Positions 33,712 to 42,522 of a stretch of DNA of 64,000 nucleotides are shown here, piece by piece (positions within the stretch are counted from its first letter, which is position 1; every line of letters begins with the position of its first letter). The translations under genes and the position numbers were made by a program. The notes beneath the pieces were generated by a model, which did no database searches, was not told the origin of the DNA, and saw only the letters and a list, made by a program, of their open reading frames with translations. Source of the stretch: an uncultured Prevotellaceae bacterium (GTDB lineage Bacteria; Bacteroidota; Bacteroidia; Bacteroidales; Bacteroidaceae); assembly GCA_900316685.1 (NCBI GenBank), contig ONDS01000002.1, forward strand, positions 1 through 64,000, read 5' to 3'.

Positions 33712-35622
33712 ATGCTGGGTATCAAGAGACTACATATCATGGTCCTCAAGCAGTTCGCCCTGCTTTTCATCGGCACGTTCTTCATCGCCTTGTTCGTGCT
33801 GATGATGCAGTTCGTGTGGCGTTATGTGGATACCTTGATAGGCAAGGGATTGTCGCTCGAAGTGCTGGCGCAGTTCTTCTGGTACATGGCACTGATGATG
33901 GTGCCGCAAGCGCTGCCCTTGGCCATCCTGCTCTCATCGCTCATCACCTTCGGCAACCTGGGCGAGACATCGGAACTCACAGCCATCAAGGCCGCCGGCA
34001 TATCCCTCTTGCAGGTGCTCAAACCCTTAGCGGTGGTCATCTTCCTCATAGCCGTAGGGTCTTTCTATTTCCAAAACAACATAGGACCGGCATCCAACGA
34101 CAAGATGGCCAAACTGCTCACGGCCATGAAACAGAAAAGCCCGGAATTGGAGATACCCGAAGGGGTGTTCTACGACGGCATTCCCGAAACCAACCTCTAT
34201 GTACAGCATAAGGACCTGGAAACGGGCATGCTCTATGGCATCATGATATACAGGATGACCAATAGCTTCGAAGACGCCGCCATCATCCTGGCCGACTCCG
34301 GCATGTTGCAGTCGACGGCGGAAAAGAAACACCTGCTGCTCAACCTCTATTCGGGCGAATGGTTCGAAAACATGAGGTCGCAGGAACTGGCAGGGAGCGC
34401 TTCGGTACCCTATCGTCGTGAGACATTCTGGAGAAAGACCATCGTGCTCGACTTCGACAGCGACTTCAGTGTAGACGACAGCAGCTTCTCCGGCAGGGCA
34501 CAAGGAAAGAGCCTGGAACAGATCAGCCACGACATGGACTCGCTCAACCAATACTACGATTCCATCGGCCGAGTCTACTACGCCGAGGGCCGGCAGATGT
34601 ATTACAAGATACATTCGCTCACACCCAACGATTCGGCGAGGGCTGTGCATGCCGCTAAGAACAAACCCGTGCCTTTCGACTCCATCTATTCGAGGCTGGC
34701 GGCCGATAAGCGAAGGGCAGCCGTCGACCAGGCTCTGAACGCGGTACAGCGCGAGGTGACAGACCTCAACTTCAAGAGCATGCTCACCTCGGATGGCGAC
34801 TGGATGCTCCGAATGCACCTCATAGAGGCCATCAACAAGTTCACACTGGCCTTCTCCTGCATCATCTTCTTCTTCATCGGAGCCCCTTTGGGTGCCATCA
34901 TCCGCAAAGGTGGCCTGGGTGTGCCCATCATCGTCTCCGTGCTGGTGTTCATCGTGTTCTACATCCTCGACAATACGGGCTACCGCATGGCAAGAGGCAA
35001 CATGTGGTCGGTATGGTTCGGCAAGGGACTGGCCACGGCGGTGCTGACACCGTTGGCGGCGTTCTTCACCTATAAGGGCAACAACGATTCGGCGGTGTTC
35101 AACCTCGATGCCTACCGAGAACTCTTCATGCGTATGCTCGGACTGCGTGTCAAACGACACGTCATGGGCAAGGAGGTGATCATCAACGATCCCGACTATC
35201 CCGCCGATGCCGCCAAGTTGCAGACCATCACCGAGCAGGTGCAGGCGTATGCCAAGGCCCACCGGCTCAATTCGCTGCCCAGCATCATCAATGTGTTCTT
35301 CAAATACCAGCCCGACAACGAGGTGGAGCGTATCAACGACGAGATGGAAGCGGTCATCGAAGACTTGTCGAACACGCGCGACAAGGTGATACTCACCGAA
35401 CTGTCGCATTACCCCTTCCTGGCTGTCAAGGCACATACGCGCCCCTTCGAGCGCAAGTGGATGAACGTGGCGGCTTTCATCATCCTGCCCGTGGGTATCT
35501 TTTTCTACTTCCGCATGTGCCGGTTCCGCCGCCGACTGAACAACGACCTGGAAAACATCGTCAAGACGAATGGCAAGATCGTAAGGCGCATCAAGCATAT
35601 TATGGAAAAGGTAAAAGGGTAA
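33712..35622 (+). CDS. LptF/LptG-family permease (YjgP/YjgQ)
   Basis: The 636-residue membrane protein has an N-terminal group of three helices (LKQFALLFIGTFFIALFVLMM, MVPQALPLAILLSSLITFG), a large soluble domain and a C-terminal group (IIFFFIGAPLGAIIRKGGLGVP, FIVFYILDNTGYRMA). This matches the LPS export permeases LptF/LptG, which with LptB2 pull LPS from the inner membrane. Bacteroidetes members have a long C-terminal extension, as here. The ATG at 33712 is chosen over the GTG at 33697. A TAATTTTG box lies at 33664-33671. The stop falls within an AAGGTAAAA-type repeat. Confidence 0.88.
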   Translation: MLGIKRLHIMVLKQFALLFIGTFFIALFVLMMQFVWRYVDTLIGKGLSLEVLAQFFWYMALMMVPQALPLAILLSSLITFGNLGETSELTAIKAAGISLLQVLKPLAVVIFLIAVGSFYFQNNIGPASNDKMAKLLTAMKQKSPELEIPEGVFYDGIPETNLYVQHKDLETGMLYGIMIYRMTNSFEDAAIILADSGMLQSTAEKKHLLLNLYSGEWFENMRSQELAGSASVPYRRETFWRKTIVLDFDSDFSVDDSSFSGRAQGKSLEQISHDMDSLNQYYDSIGRVYYAEGRQMYYKIHSLTPNDSARAVHAAKNKPVPFDSIYSRLAADKRRAAVDQALNAVQREVTDLNFKSMLTSDGDWMLRMHLIEAINKFTLAFSCIIFFFIGAPLGAIIRKGGLGVPIIVSVLVFIVFYILDNTGYRMARGNMWSVWFGKGLATAVLTPLAAFFTYKGNNDSAVFNLDAYRELFMRMLGLRVKRHVMGKEVIINDPDYPADAAKLQTITEQVQAYAKAHRLNSLPSIINVFFKYQPDNEVERINDEMEAVIEDLSNTRDKVILTELSHYPFLAVKAHTRPFERKWMNVAAFIILPVGIFFYFRMCRFRRRLNNDLENIVKTNGKIVRRIKHIMEKVKG

Positions 35623-35652
35623 AAAGGTAAAAGTGTAGAAAAGGTAAAAAGG
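35606..35652. repeat. GGTAAAA-type low-complexity repeat at a stop codon
   Basis: About six degenerate AAAGGTAAAA-like units. They encode the last residues (KVKG) and the TAA stop of the permease and fill the spacer to ribBA. Confidence 0.8.
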
Positions 35653-35687
35653 CGATGCCTTTACACCTATCATTATATATATCTTAT

Positions 35688-36896
35688 ATGGAACAATTCA
35701 AAGTCGACAGCATCGAAGATGCGTTGAAAGATTTCAAGGAAGGCAAATTCGTCATCGTGGTGGATGACGAGGACCGCGAGAATGAGGGCGACCTGATCAT
35801 CGCGGCGGAAAAGATAACACCGGAGAAGGTGAATTTCATGTTGAAGAACGCGCGTGGCGTGCTTTGCGCTCCCATCACCCTCTCCAGGTGCGAAGAGCTG
35901 GACCTGCCGCGTCAGGTGGAGGACAACACATCGGTGTTGGGCACGCCTTTCACCGTCACCATCGACAAACTTGAGGGATGCTCCACCGGGGTGTCGGCCC
36001 ACGATCGGGCGGCCACCATACGGGCGCTTGCCGATCCGGCTTCCACATCCAAGACCTTCGGCCGGCCCGGACATATCAACCCGCTCTATGCGCAAGACCA
36101 TGGCGTGTTGCGCCGCAGCGGACACACCGAGGCGGCGGTCGACCTCTGTCGGTTGGCAGGGTTATACCCCGCCGGGGCGCTCATGGAGATCATGAACGAC
36201 GATGGCACCATGGCGCGCATGCCCCAGTTGCAGGTCATGGCAAGGGAGTGGAACCTCAAACTCATCACCATCAAGGACCTGATAGCTTACCGCCTGCGGC
36301 AGGAGTCGCTCATCGAGGTGGGCAACGAAGTGGACATGCCTACCGCCTACGGACATTTCCGCCTGATACCCTTCCGCCAGAAAGCCAACGGACTGGAACA
36401 CATGGCGCTCATCAAAGGGGAATGGCAGGAGGATGAGCCGGTGATGGTGCGCGTGCACTCCTCGTGTGCCACGGGTGATATCCTGGGCAGTCGCCGGTGC
36501 GACTGCGGCGAACAGCTCCACAAGGCCTTGCAGATGATTGAGCGCGAAGGCAAGGGGGTGCTCGTCTACATGCAGCAGGAGGGCCGCGGCATCGGCCTGA
36601 TGAACAAGATAGCGGCATATAAACTGCAAGAGGAAGGGCTCGACACCGTCGAGGCCAACGTACACCTGGGCTTCAAACCCGACGAGCGCGACTATGGCTG
36701 CGGAGCACAGATGCTCCGCCACCTGGGTATACATAAGATGCGCCTGCTCACCAACAATCCCGTGAAGAGGGTGGGCCTGGAGGCCTACGGCCTGGAGATC
36801 GTCGAGAACGTGCCCATCGAGGTCACCCCCAATGAATACAACCTGCGCTATCTCCAGACGAAGAAAGACCGCATGGGGCACAACCTCCACCTGTAG
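35688..36896 (+). CDS. ribBA: Bifunctional DHBP synthase / GTP cyclohydrolase II
   Basis: RibBA makes the two riboflavin precursors: DHBP from ribulose 5-phosphate and the pyrimidine from GTP. The 402-residue product has the RibB domain first ([68 protein letters not shown] in parts). The RibA domain follows from about residue 205 ([24 protein letters not shown] with the zinc Cys residues, [30 protein letters not shown]). Both active sites appear complete. The start MEQFKVDS at 35688 is preferred to the upstream in-frame start inside the repeat spacer. Confidence 0.95.
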   Translation: MEQFKVDSIEDALKDFKEGKFVIVVDDEDRENEGDLIIAAEKITPEKVNFMLKNARGVLCAPITLSRCEELDLPRQVEDNTSVLGTPFTVTIDKLEGCSTGVSAHDRAATIRALADPASTSKTFGRPGHINPLYAQDHGVLRRSGHTEAAVDLCRLAGLYPAGALMEIMNDDGTMARMPQLQVMAREWNLKLITIKDLIAYRLRQESLIEVGNEVDMPTAYGHFRLIPFRQKANGLEHMALIKGEWQEDEPVMVRVHSSCATGDILGSRRCDCGEQLHKALQMIEREGKGVLVYMQQEGRGIGLMNKIAAYKLQEEGLDTVEANVHLGFKPDERDYGCGAQMLRHLGIHKMRLLTNNPVKRVGLEAYGLEIVENVPIEVTPNEYNLRYLQTKKDRMGHNLHL

Positions 36897-36938
36897 GGAG
36901 CGGTTTTCCACATCGGAACAAAAAAAGAAAGGATTCTT

Positions 36939-36969
36939 TTTGTCCTGCGCACTATTTATGTTATCTTTG
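36939..36969 (+). promoter_or_regulatory. Promoter of the aminotransferase gene
   Basis: TTTG (36939-36942) and TATCTTTG (36962-36969) are separated by 19 bp, with the ATG at 37030. Confidence 0.82.
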
Positions 36970-37029
36970 CATGCTGAAAGATATTCCGCCTGATGGCGGT
37001 ATGACAATACTTTGTAAAACAAAAATATT

Positions 37030-38226
37030 ATGGATAACCTTTCCAAGAGGCTCATGAGGCTCGCACCATCAGCCACACTGGCCATGTCGCAGAAGAGCGG
37101 CGAAATGAAAGCACAAGGCATCGATGTCATCAACATGAGTGTGGGGGAACCCGACTTCAACACGCCCGACCATATCAAGGAGGCGGCGAAAAAAGCTGTT
37201 GATGAGAACTACTCTCGTTACTCTCCCGTACCGGGATATGCCGACCTGCGCCAGGCCATCGCCGATAAACTCAAGAACGAAAACGGCCTCGATTATTCGC
37301 CGGCGGAAATCCTCGTGTCGAATGGCGCCAAGCAATGCGTGTGCAACGTGGTCATGGCGCTCGCCGACGAGGGCGACGAGGTGATTGTGCCCGCTCCCTA
37401 CTGGGTGAGCTACCCGCAGATGGCATTGCTGGCTGGCGCTACGCCCGTGTTCGTGCCGGCTGGGTTCGAACAGGATTTCAAACTCACTGCCGAACAGTTG
37501 GAAAACGCCATCACCCCGCGCACCAAACTGATTATTCTCTGCTCACCCAGCAACCCTACGGGCAGCGTCTATTCCAAGGATGAACTCAAGGCGTTGGCCG
37601 ACGTGGTGCTACGCCACGACCACCTGTATGTGCTCGCCGATGAGATATACGAACATATAAATTATGTGGGAAAGCACGAGTCGATAGCTCAGTTCGACGG
37701 TATGCGCGAACGCACCATCATCATCAATGGCGTGTCGAAAGCGTATGCCATGACAGGATGGCGCATTGGCTTCATGGCGGCTCCCGAATGGATTGTGAAG
37801 GGATGCAATAAGCTGCAAGGACAATACACCTCCGGTCCCTGCTCCGTATCGCAGCGGGCGGCGCTGGCCGCCTACACCACGGCGCAGGATTGTGTGGAAG
37901 AGATGCGGCAGGCCTTCCAGCGGAGGCGCGACCTCATCGTCGCCCTGGCCAAGGATATTCCCGGACTGGAGGTCAACTGCCCGCAAGGGGCGTTCTACCT
38001 CTTCCCCAAGTGCAAGTCGTTCTACGGCAAGACGGATGGCAAGAGGGTCATCAACGACTCCAACGACTTCGCCATGTTCCTGCTCGAAGTGGCTCATGTG
38101 GCCACCGTCGGGGGGGATGCCTTTGGCGATCCCGACTGTTTCCGCATGAGTTACGCCACCTCCGACGACAATATCCGCGAGGCGATGCGACGTATCAAGG
38201 AAGCCCTTGCTACACTCCATGAATGA
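37030..38226 (+). CDS. PLP-dependent aspartate aminotransferase (class I)
   Basis: The 398-residue enzyme matches class I, subgroup I-gamma aspartate aminotransferases (aspartate + 2-oxoglutarate to oxaloacetate + glutamate). The landmarks are NMSVGEPDFNTPDHIK, SNGAKQCVCNVVMAL, PYWVSYPQMALLAGA, CSPSNPTGSVYS, the YVLADEIYEHINY segment, the PLP lysine in NGVSKAYAMTGWRIGF, and FRMSYATSDDNI near the end with the substrate-binding Arg. It is monocistronic with its own promoter. Prephenate or other amino acid specificity cannot be excluded. Confidence 0.92.
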   Translation: MDNLSKRLMRLAPSATLAMSQKSGEMKAQGIDVINMSVGEPDFNTPDHIKEAAKKAVDENYSRYSPVPGYADLRQAIADKLKNENGLDYSPAEILVSNGAKQCVCNVVMALADEGDEVIVPAPYWVSYPQMALLAGATPVFVPAGFEQDFKLTAEQLENAITPRTKLIILCSPSNPTGSVYSKDELKALADVVLRHDHLYVLADEIYEHINYVGKHESIAQFDGMRERTIIINGVSKAYAMTGWRIGFMAAPEWIVKGCNKLQGQYTSGPCSVSQRAALAAYTTAQDCVEEMRQAFQRRRDLIVALAKDIPGLEVNCPQGAFYLFPKCKSFYGKTDGKRVINDSNDFAMFLLEVAHVATVGGDAFGDPDCFRMSYATSDDNIREAMRRIKEALATLHE

Positions 38227-38323
38227 ACGTCGGAAACCATGCTGTGGGAATGTGATAAAAGGACTTCTGACAAAAATATTTGTTAAAAGTTCTTAATTGG
38301 GGTAATAGTTCCTTTGAAATTGT

Positions 38324-38331
38324 TATCTTTG
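38324..38331 (+). promoter_or_regulatory. -7 box of the Ton operon
   Basis: TATCTTTG at 38324-38331 with TTGG 23 bp upstream (38297-38300). It leaves an AT-rich leader of about 105 nt before exbB. Confidence 0.5.
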
Positions 38332-38444
38332 CGAAGTTATTTCCGATACTCTCATATTTCATGGGGGACAACAAACGAATACTTAAATTTGATTTTTGTA
38401 TAACTTAAATTTATTAATAACTAAAATTTAATTTTTAACAAATT

Positions 38445-39293
38445 ATGGCAACAACAACAACAAAACCGGCTGCCGCTCCTAAGGCTGCACCGAAGAAGAG
38501 TTCCGGCTTCACTGGTATCAGAGCCGCATTCTGGGTAATCGTGGTATGTTTCATCATCGCTATCTGCATCTTCAAGTTCGTGCTTGGCGCTCCTGGTAAC
38601 TTCGAAGGCGGCGATCCCGAAGGTCATCCCATCAACCTGCTCGGTACTATCTACAAAGGTGGTTATGTGGTGCCTATCATCCACACCCTTTTGCTTACCG
38701 TGATTGCCCTCTCCATCGAGCGTTGGCTCGCCCTCCGCACCGCTTTCGGTAAAGGCTCTCTCGCCAAGTTTACCGCTGCCGTGAAAGAGGCCGTCGCCAA
38801 GCAAGATTTCGCCAAGGCTCAGCAGCTCTGCGACAAGCAGCGCGGTTCCGTGGCCAACGTGGTGAGCGCTTCCATCCGTGCTTATCAGGATATGGAAAGA
38901 ACCACTGGTGTGAAGAAAGCACAGAAGGTGGCTAAGATTCAGCAGGCTCACGAAGAGGCCACTCAGCTCGAGATGCCTACCCTGCAGATGAACCTCCCCA
39001 TCCTCGCTACTCTCGTTACCCTCGGTACTCTTACCGGTCTTCTCGGTACTGTGACGGGTATGATCAAGTCCTTCCAAGCTCTGGCTGCCGGTGGTGGTGG
39101 TGACTCCCTCGCTCTTTCAACCGGTATTTCTGAGGCCCTTATCAACACGGCATTCGGTATCTTGACCTCATGGTGCGCCGTGATTTCTTACAATACCTTC
39201 TCCAATAAGATTGATAAGTTGACATACGCCCTCGACGAAGTGGGCTATTCCATCGCTCAGACATACGAAACCACACACCAGGAGGAAGCTTAA
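38445..39293 (+). CDS. exbB: MotA/TolQ/ExbB proton channel protein
   Basis: ExbB forms the pentameric proton channel that, with ExbD, energises TonB for uptake through outer-membrane receptors. The 282-residue protein has an Ala/Lys-rich N-terminus, a first membrane helix (FWVIVVCFIIAICIFKFVL), a cytoplasmic loop with IRAYQDME..., and the conserved paired helices LPILATLVTLGTLTGLLGTVTGMI and ALINTAFGILTSWCAVISYN. It is the first gene of the operon exbB-exbD-exbD-tonB-pstS-like-TPR. Confidence 0.93.
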   Translation: MATTTTKPAAAPKAAPKKSSGFTGIRAAFWVIVVCFIIAICIFKFVLGAPGNFEGGDPEGHPINLLGTIYKGGYVVPIIHTLLLTVIALSIERWLALRTAFGKGSLAKFTAAVKEAVAKQDFAKAQQLCDKQRGSVANVVSASIRAYQDMERTTGVKKAQKVAKIQQAHEEATQLEMPTLQMNLPILATLVTLGTLTGLLGTVTGMIKSFQALAAGGGGDSLALSTGISEALINTAFGILTSWCAVISYNTFSNKIDKLTYALDEVGYSIAQTYETTHQEEA

Positions 39294-39323
39294 TTTTACT
39301 AACCCTTTTAATGATTTTCAACT

Positions 39324-39938
39324 ATGGGTAAAGTAAAAATTAAGAAACAGAGCGTCTGGATCGACATGACTCCTATGTCGGACGTGATGGTGCTGCTGCT
39401 CACCTTCTTCATGTTGACGTCTACATTCGTCAAGAATGAAGCGGTGAAGGTGGTCACCCCTGGGTCCGTATCGGAGATCAAAGTGCCGGAGAACGACGTG
39501 CTGACGATTCTTGTCAACAACGATGGCAAGATATTCCTCGGCATGGACAAACCCTCCGACATGGAAGCTGTCGTTCAAGACATGGGCTCGCAGTACGGCA
39601 TCAGCTTTACTGCCGACCAAATGGCGTCCGTGCGTACCGCCGCGAATATCGGTGTTCCCATGCAAGACATCTCGGAATTCCTGAAGCTCGAGGACACGAA
39701 GCTCAACGATTTCCAGAAAGACAAGGGTATACCCACCGATAGTATCGACGGAGGCATGAGTGAATTCCAAACCTGGGTCCGCACAGCTCTCGACCAAAAG
39801 GGCGGCGATCTCAAACTGGCCATCAAAGCCGACGAGAAAACTCCCTACAAGGTCATCAAGAAGATGATGTCGGAATTGCAGGATATGAATGAGAACCGTT
39901 ACTACTTGATCACTTCTTACAAAAAAGCGGAGGAATAA
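39324..39938 (+). CDS. exbD: ExbD/TolR-family biopolymer transport protein (first copy)
   Basis: The 204-residue protein has one N-terminal membrane helix with the essential Asp (DMTPMSDVMVLLLTFFML) and a periplasmic domain of about 150 residues. It lies 30 bp after exbB and 3 bp before the second exbD. Two different ExbD subunits in series are normal for Bacteroidetes Ton systems, and a heteromeric rotor is likely. The mid-region DFQKDKGIPTDSIDGG is an insert relative to shorter ExbD proteins. Confidence 0.9.
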   Translation: MGKVKIKKQSVWIDMTPMSDVMVLLLTFFMLTSTFVKNEAVKVVTPGSVSEIKVPENDVLTILVNNDGKIFLGMDKPSDMEAVVQDMGSQYGISFTADQMASVRTAANIGVPMQDISEFLKLEDTKLNDFQKDKGIPTDSIDGGMSEFQTWVRTALDQKGGDLKLAIKADEKTPYKVIKKMMSELQDMNENRYYLITSYKKAEE

Positions 39939-39941
39939 GGA

Positions 39942-40601
39942 ATGGCTAAACAAAAAGAAAGCAGACAGAAGAAAATGGATGTCCGCGTCGACTTTACGCC
40001 GATGGTGGATATGATGATGCTTCTCATCACATTCTTTATGCTCTGTACATCGCTCAGCAAACCACAGACCATGAACCTGACCATGCCGAGCAACGATAAG
40101 AATTTAACGGATGCAGCCAAGAACGAAACCAAGGAGTCGCAGACCATCACCGTCTTCGTGGCTGGTGAGGATAAAATTGCGTACATCGCAGGTATCCCCA
40201 ACTACAACGACCCTGAATGTCTGAAGGAAACCACCTGGGGCAAAGATGGATTCCGCAAAGTGCTCATGGAGCATGAGACTGAAGATGGTTCCGTTCCTGT
40301 GAAGAAAGTTCTCGCGGCCAAGGCGAAATTGGATAAAGACAGGATCGACAATCCAAAGAAGTACGAAGGCGAAGCTGGAGAGAAATTGTATACTGACGCC
40401 CTGAACAAAATCAAGGCTGGTGACATCGACGGCGAAAAGGTGCCGGTGCTCACCGTCATTATCAAGGCTCTCGACAGCGCTTCATACAAAAACCTGGTCG
40501 ACGCTCTCGATGAAATGCAGATTTGCAGTATTGGTACATACGTTATTGGTAAGGTCACTCCCCAAGACTTGGCCCTGCTCGAAAAGAAAGGTATTAAGTA
40601 A
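39942..40601 (+). CDS. exbD: ExbD/TolR-family biopolymer transport protein (second copy)
   Basis: The 219-residue paralogue of the preceding gene has a membrane helix DFTPMVDMMMLLITFFMLC carrying the proton-relay Asp. The periplasmic domain is diverged and longer (LTMPSNDKNLTDAAKNE, VFVAGEDKIAYIAGIPNY, VPVLTVIIKALDSASYKN). The order and tight spacing imply co-translation with the first copy. Confidence 0.9.
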   Translation: MAKQKESRQKKMDVRVDFTPMVDMMMLLITFFMLCTSLSKPQTMNLTMPSNDKNLTDAAKNETKESQTITVFVAGEDKIAYIAGIPNYNDPECLKETTWGKDGFRKVLMEHETEDGSVPVKKVLAAKAKLDKDRIDNPKKYEGEAGEKLYTDALNKIKAGDIDGEKVPVLTVIIKALDSASYKNLVDALDEMQICSIGTYVIGKVTPQDLALLEKKGIK

Positions 40602-40632
40602 TTGGACGTGACCATTAAAAACTTTTAAGACT

Positions 40633-41472
40633 ATGGCAAAAGTAGATTTAACATCCAACGCATGGACCGATCTGGTATTTCAAAACAAGAACAAGGAATA
40701 CGGAGCATATCCTTTGCGCCGTAACACTGGCAAACGTAACCTGTGGTCCATTATCATCATGTTCCTTGCCGCCATTCTCGGATTTTCCGCCTTCACCATC
40801 GTGAAGACCATCCAGGCCAACCAAAAGGTGGAGAATACACAGGAGGTGGTGCTCAGCGATATCGTTGAGAAAAAGGAAAAACCCAAGGTGGAGAAAAAGC
40901 CCGAGATCAAGATTCCTGAGCAGCAGAAAATGCCTGAAAAGGTGGCCAGCTCGGTGAAATTCACTGAACCGGTGATCAAGAAAGATAACCAGGTGAAGGA
41001 AGACAACCAGCTCAAGCAGCAGGAAGACCTCAACGAGACTACCACCAAGATTGGTGCTCTCGATGTGAAGGGTAATGACGAAGGTGGTGAGGTGCTCAAG
41101 GTCGAGAAGGCCGAAATTGAGCAGCCAAAACCCGAACCCAAGAAGGAAGAGGACAACAAGGTGTTCGACGTCGTTGAACAGCAGCCTGCCTTCCCGGGTG
41201 GACAAGGTGCATTGCTCCAGTGGCTCTCTCAGAACATTCATTATCCCGCAGTGGCCGAGGAGAACGGTATCCAAGGACGTGTGGTGGTGTCGTTCGTCGT
41301 TGAGAAGGACGGTAGCATCTCCAACGTGCAAGTGGTACGCGGCGTCGACCCGTCGCTCGACAAGGAAGCCGCCCGTGTGGTAAAAGCCATGCCTAAGTGG
41401 ACTCCTGGTAAGCAGAACGGTCAGGCTGTGCGTGTGAAGTACAATGTTCCTGTAACCTTCAAACTTCAGTAA
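40633..41472 (+). CDS. tonB: TonB energy transducer
   Basis: The 279-residue protein starts with a cytoplasmic segment (NAWTDLVFQNKNKEYGAYPLRR) typical of Bacteroidetes TonB. One membrane helix follows (LWSIIIMFLAAILGFSAFTIV), then a Lys/Glu/Pro-rich periplasmic spacer, and a C-terminal TonB domain (PAFPGGQGALLQWLSQNIHYP, ENGIQGRVVVSFVVEKDGS, MPKWTPGKQNGQAVRVKYNVPVTF in parts). It connects ExbBD to TonB-dependent receptors. Confidence 0.94.
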   Translation: MAKVDLTSNAWTDLVFQNKNKEYGAYPLRRNTGKRNLWSIIIMFLAAILGFSAFTIVKTIQANQKVENTQEVVLSDIVEKKEKPKVEKKPEIKIPEQQKMPEKVASSVKFTEPVIKKDNQVKEDNQLKQQEDLNETTTKIGALDVKGNDEGGEVLKVEKAEIEQPKPEPKKEEDNKVFDVVEQQPAFPGGQGALLQWLSQNIHYPAVAEENGIQGRVVVSFVVEKDGSISNVQVVRGVDPSLDKEAARVVKAMPKWTPGKQNGQAVRVKYNVPVTFKLQ

Positions 41473-41475
41473 TAC

Positions 41476-42429
41476 ATGAACCGAAGTTTTTCCTACCTAC
41501 TCGTTGTGGCTGCTCTCATCGCTGGCATCTCTGCCTGCGGTGAGGGTAAGCGCAAGAGCAGCAGAACAGATACAGCTACGTCAGGGGCGATTTCTTTCGC
41601 CTCTGACGAAAGTTTTTCTCCCATCATCGAGGAAAACCGCGAGGTGTTCGAACATGAGCGTCCGCAGGCGCATCTCACACCTCTTTATATGAGTGAGGGC
41701 GAGGGAATGGAACTGTTGATGAAGGACAGCATCCAGTTGCTTATCACCGCCCGAAAATTCCATCCTGCAGAATTACAAGACTTTAACGAACGTCAGTTCC
41801 GTCCGGTGTCCATACCTTTCGCCTACGATGGTATGGCCCTCATCATCAACCGTGGAAACACCGACTCCTGCATCACCGTCAACGATGTGAGAAGGGTACT
41901 CAGCGGCGAAGTGAAGACATGGAACGAGATCAACCCGGGGTCACGACTTGGCGATATCGAGGTGGTGTTCGACAATAAACGCTCGTCTATGGTGCGCTAT
42001 TGTGTCGACAGTGTCCTCCAAGGCAAGTCGTTCGGCGAGAACACGGTGGCTGCCAAGACATCCGCCGATGTGATCGACTATGTGGAGAAGACCCCCAACG
42101 CTATAGGTGTTATTGGTTCAAACTGGTTAAACGACAAACGTGACACGACCAACACCACGTGGAACAAGAATATCACAGTAATGTCGGTGAGCAAGAAGGA
42201 CAAAGCCACCGAGATGAATTCATGGAAGCCCTATCAGGTGTATTTGCTTGACGGGCGATATCCTTTCGTGAGAACGCTTTATGCGTTGCTCAACGATCCC
42301 TATCACGGATTGCCTTGGGCGTTCGCACACTTCTTAGAGATGCCCAAAGGTCAGCTGATCATCCTCAAGTCGGGCTTGCTGCCCATGCGCGGTGATATCA
42401 CAATCCGCGATGTCAGGGTGTCGCAATGA
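41476..42429 (+). CDS. PstS-like phosphate-binding lipoprotein
   Basis: The 317-residue protein has a lipoprotein signal (LIAGISAC, Cys at about residue 21). The mature domain is a periplasmic-binding fold like PstS: ISFASDESFSPIIEENREVFE, LITARKFHPAEL, YDGMALIINRGN, VNDVRRVLSGEVKTWNEI and a C-terminal KSGLLPMRGDI. It starts 3 bp after tonB, within the Ton operon and far from any pst transporter genes. It may sense phosphate or another anion for the Ton system rather than feed an ABC importer (inference). Confidence 0.85.
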   Translation: MNRSFSYLLVVAALIAGISACGEGKRKSSRTDTATSGAISFASDESFSPIIEENREVFEHERPQAHLTPLYMSEGEGMELLMKDSIQLLITARKFHPAELQDFNERQFRPVSIPFAYDGMALIINRGNTDSCITVNDVRRVLSGEVKTWNEINPGSRLGDIEVVFDNKRSSMVRYCVDSVLQGKSFGENTVAAKTSADVIDYVEKTPNAIGVIGSNWLNDKRDTTNTTWNKNITVMSVSKKDKATEMNSWKPYQVYLLDGRYPFVRTLYALLNDPYHGLPWAFAHFLEMPKGQLIILKSGLLPMRGDITIRDVRVSQ

Positions 42430-42522
42430 GATTAAACCTTTTTGCTTACTCTGCGTCATAAAATCAACTAACATATTTAACCAAACAACAACTTTACGTA
42501 TAACTAAAACAGAAAGAGAATT

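Noticed and set aside
34027-35673. 548-codon minus-strand frame
   Set aside because: Antisense shadow of the LptF/LptG permease, rich in His/Glu/Val without a recognisable domain.
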